Below, one piece after another: positions 40,335-42,116 of a DNA stretch of 42,116 nt; positions within the stretch are counted from its first letter, which is position 1; every line of letters begins with the position of its first letter. Where the stretch lies: positions 1 to 42,116 of IMG/VR virus record IMGVR_UViG_3300046810_000558. One strand, written 5' to 3'. Both the position numbers and the translations under genes were made by a program. This stretch comes from a virus. The notes under the pieces are model-generated. The model worked only from the letters and a program-made list of their open reading frames with translations, was not told the DNA's origin and did not search any database.

Positions 40335-40685
40335 ATGAGTAAGTCGGCTGCAGAACGTAAAGCAGCACAGCGACAACGCCAGGCAGAGGAAGGATTAGGG
40401 AAGCTGGAGCTGACTCTGGATCAGCAAGAGCTGGAGATGCTCCGGCAGAACTGCGCGACACGTCGCCCTTTCAGGGAGCCTTACGATATGAATGAGTATA
40501 TCGCGCTGCTCATTCGCAAAGACAATGCAGAGCTTGAGAGCATTCTGGCTGAGCTTAAGCAGAAGCGTTGCGGTAAGTGCGGGGATGCGCTGCCGGGTGA
40601 TCCAGAGGGATGTTATTTCTACAAGATAGGCGATTCAGCGTGCTGGCAAACTTTTGGCTGGCATGAAACCAAAATAAAGCTGTGA
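40335..40685 (+). CDS. Phage protein with Cys-pair knuckle (116 aa)
   Basis: ATG 40335 has GGGAG six bases upstream. The N-terminus is basic (MSKSAAERKAAQRQRQAEEG), followed by an RHH-like helix pair and a CGKCGD knuckle near residue 90, ending HETKIKL. Similar small proteins occur near integrase in enterobacterial prophages. A DNA-binding role is plausible but not shown. Confidence 0.7.
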   Translation: MSKSAAERKAAQRQRQAEEGLGKLELTLDQQELEMLRQNCATRRPFREPYDMNEYIALLIRKDNAELESILAELKQKRCGKCGDALPGDPEGCYFYKIGDSACWQTFGWHETKIKL

Positions 40686-40694
40686 CATGTCACA
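40681..40694. repeat. Palindrome TGTGACATGTCACA, copy 2
   Basis: A perfect 14-bp palindrome overlapping the stop of the gene at 40335. Its central 12 bases equal those at 29076-29087. It could be an operator for the excisionase-like gene. Confidence 0.55.
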
Positions 40695-40735
40695 GCACTA
40701 TCAATCCCGATGCAGCGGGTAAAGCGGAGATGAAT

Positions 40736-40954
40736 ATGGAAAATGATGAGATCATGCTGACCGGTGATGTTCTGAGCCGGTACAAAATTTCTCGCAGCAC
40801 ACTCTATTTCTGGAGTACCCCAGAGAGAATGCCTGCTAGTTTCAACTGCCCTTTCCCGCGACCTACAATTGCGGGAAGCCCAAAGCGTTGGCGCAAGTCA
40901 GATATTCTCAAGTGGGAGCATGAAGTAAGTTCGCTCAAAGAGGACGCCCAATAA
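40736..40954 (+). CDS. AlpA/excisionase-like HTH protein
   Basis: A 72-residue protein from ATG 40736, with GGAG six bases before it. LTGDVLSRYKISRSTLYFW is an AlpA/MerR-type helix-turn-helix, followed by the FPRPTIAGSPKRWRKSDILKW wing typical of AlpA-family excisionases. Its end overlaps the 3' end of the convergent integrase gene by 20 bp. It is likely the recombination directionality factor. Confidence 0.8.
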   Translation: MENDEIMLTGDVLSRYKISRSTLYFWSTPERMPASFNCPFPRPTIAGSPKRWRKSDILKWEHEVSSLKEDAQ

Positions 40955-42116
40955 CTTTTGATAGGTGCTGATGCCAGATATTTAACCACTCATACTGATC
41001 GTTAAGATAGTCGTGTAGGTTGTATCTGGCCATCACACCGGCCATTTGGTGACCCAGTAACTTTTCGATGACATGTGGCGGAGCGCCAAGCTCAGATAAT
41101 CTGGTTGCAACAGTGCGGCGAAGGTCATGCAAGGTCCAAGGACGCATAAGGGTTTTCTCAACGGCCTGGGTAGCATAGTCAGAAACCTGAGGTTGTGAAG
41201 GTGGCTTATCTTCCCTACCTTTGAAATTTACGGGCGTAAGAACATGCTCTGTAACCGACCATTTTTTGTGCTCTTTAAGCAGCGCTATAACCGGTTCAGT
41301 TAGAGCACGGCGGATGCTTTTACCAGTTTTATAATCATCGGCCGGTACAGTCCAGGTCTTCTCTGTAAGGTCAAACCAATCCCATTTTGATTTCCTGATC
41401 TCGGCTGTTCTACATCCTGTCAGCAGAAGGAATTTTATCACCAGTTGTTGAGATACCGGCAGCAAGGTTAACCCTTCCCACAGCACTTTTATTTCCTCGT
41501 CAGAGAGCTTTCTTTCCTTCATGCCTGGGGTAAGCCCCACATCTGATTTGCGCAGTGACTCAATGGGATTGTGGCTGATTACCTCTCTATTAGAACAAAA
41601 CCTGAACGCCCTTTTCATCAGCGATAAAACTTCACCCGTAACAACCATTCTGCCCATCTGATCGAAGACTTTTAGCCAGTGCGCCTTTGTTGTCTGGTTT
41701 ACGATTGCATTTCCAAGCATCGGCCTAATGTGCTTTTCAAAGCTTTGCCGATTAGCCTTGATTTTGACTATCCCTTCCGGCTTGCAATAATATGTCTCCC
41801 AGTACGTATAAGCTTGTTCTACCGTGAGAGCCTCTACCTTAGCCTGGCGCTCAAGCATCGCCTGCTGACGAGGGTCATATCCTTCACTTATCCAGCTGCG
41901 AAATTGTTGCCTGCGCTCCCTTGCTTGTGATAGGGATACAGTTGGATACTCTCCAATACTTAACTGTACCGGCCTGCCTTCCCACCGGTATCGATAGAAA
42001 AACGTTACGGCACCGGCGGCTGAAAGTCTTACGTTGAGCCCATGAGCATCTGATATGACCTCGACTTTTTCTCTGCGCCGGCCAAGTGACTTTTTGAGTT
42101 TGGTGTCAGTTAGCAA
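40935..42116 (-). CDS. P4-type tyrosine integrase (5' end probably cut)
   Basis: 393 residues are visible. The N-terminal ~90 residues form a DUF4102 domain (LTDTKLKKSLGRRREKVEV). The catalytic core has LLTGCRTAEIRKSKW (Arg), HDLRRTVATRLSELG (His-Leu-Arg-Arg) and MARYNLHDYL with the tyrosine. The first codon in the window is TTG; relatives have one to a few more residues before LTDTKL, so the true start probably lies just past 42116. The attachment site is expected beyond the right edge. Confidence 0.9.
   Translation of the reverse strand: MLTDTKLKKSLGRRREKVEVISDAHGLNVRLSAAGAVTFFYRYRWEGRPVQLSIGEYPTVSLSQARERRQQFRSWISEGYDPRQQAMLERQAKVEALTVEQAYTYWETYYCKPEGIVKIKANRQSFEKHIRPMLGNAIVNQTTKAHWLKVFDQMGRMVVTGEVLSLMKRAFRFCSNREVISHNPIESLRKSDVGLTPGMKERKLSDEEIKVLWEGLTLLPVSQQLVIKFLLLTGCRTAEIRKSKWDWFDLTEKTWTVPADDYKTGKSIRRALTEPVIALLKEHKKWSVTEHVLTPVNFKGREDKPPSQPQVSDYATQAVEKTLMRPWTLHDLRRTVATRLSELGAPPHVIEKLLGHQMAGVMARYNLHDYLNDQYEWLNIWHQHLSKVIGRPL

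Noticed and set aside
39590-40342. 250-codon plus-strand frame antisense to the SRAP gene
   Set aside because: The minus strand encodes a complete SRAP protein with all active-site blocks; the antisense frame is a shadow.

Overview
The window is almost entirely one temperate contractile-tailed prophage, probably from an Enterobacterales host. Support for the host: a near-consensus enterobacterial LexA box, lambdoid early regulation, Rz/Rz1 spanins, YmfL/CII-, PerC-, DUF4222- and DUF968-type early genes, and a P4-type integrase. The design is a mosaic like that of the SfV-type Shigella phages: lambdoid immunity, replication and lysis, an HK97-type head, and a tail module in the gene order of phage Mu.

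Layout, left to right. (a) 1-3453, accessory end: a truncated UmuD-like copy, an XRE/ImmA-IrrE pair with a palindromic operator, a 49-residue zinc-ribbon gene, a full HumD/UmuD'-like gene with a small partner gene behind a near-perfect LexA box, and an acyltransferase (likely O-antigen conversion). (b) 3570-14685, leftward tail genes: fibre, baseplate (gp48, gp47, gp46, gp45, P, N), tape measure, frameshifted assembly chaperone, tube, sheath, terminator. (c) 14682-21765, neck, capsid, protease, portal and both terminase subunits. (d) 21766-24929, possible cos region, HNH gene, a tRNA-like RNA, Rz/Rz1, GH19 endolysin and two holin-type membrane proteins. (e) 25021-26528, an unrecognised AT-rich two-gene cassette between the Q antiterminator and lysis. 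(f) 26669-35317, early leftward operon: Q, DUF968, KilA-N, a broken rusA, an AT-rich HNH gene, an MT-A70 methylase, a ParB-like protein, PerC-like, an O-like initiator with internal iterons, YmfL/CII and Cro. (g) 35424-36062, CI repressor. (h) 36147-40954, a rightward pL-like operon with a long structured leader and many small overlapping genes. (i) 40935-42116, integrase, probably cut at its 5' end by the window edge.

CI is flanked on both sides by nearly identical 16-bp operators overlapping promoter-like elements on opposite strands. It therefore probably shuts off both early operons, as in lambda. Leftward transcription from pR would cross replication genes to Q, which would then permit read-through of intrinsic terminators into lysis, packaging, head and tail.

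The most interesting points are: the unrecognised gene pair at 25021-26528; a HumD-like SOS module duplicated around an XRE/ImmA cassette; the pL leader, which combines an intrinsic terminator with a tRNA-like fold; a second tRNA-like RNA near lysis; a T7 slippery site in the tail chaperone; a hexanucleotide microsatellite encoding a Pro-Glu tail; and two genes with single premature stops (rusA-like and DUF2786). All assignments are from reading the sequence; no database search was run.
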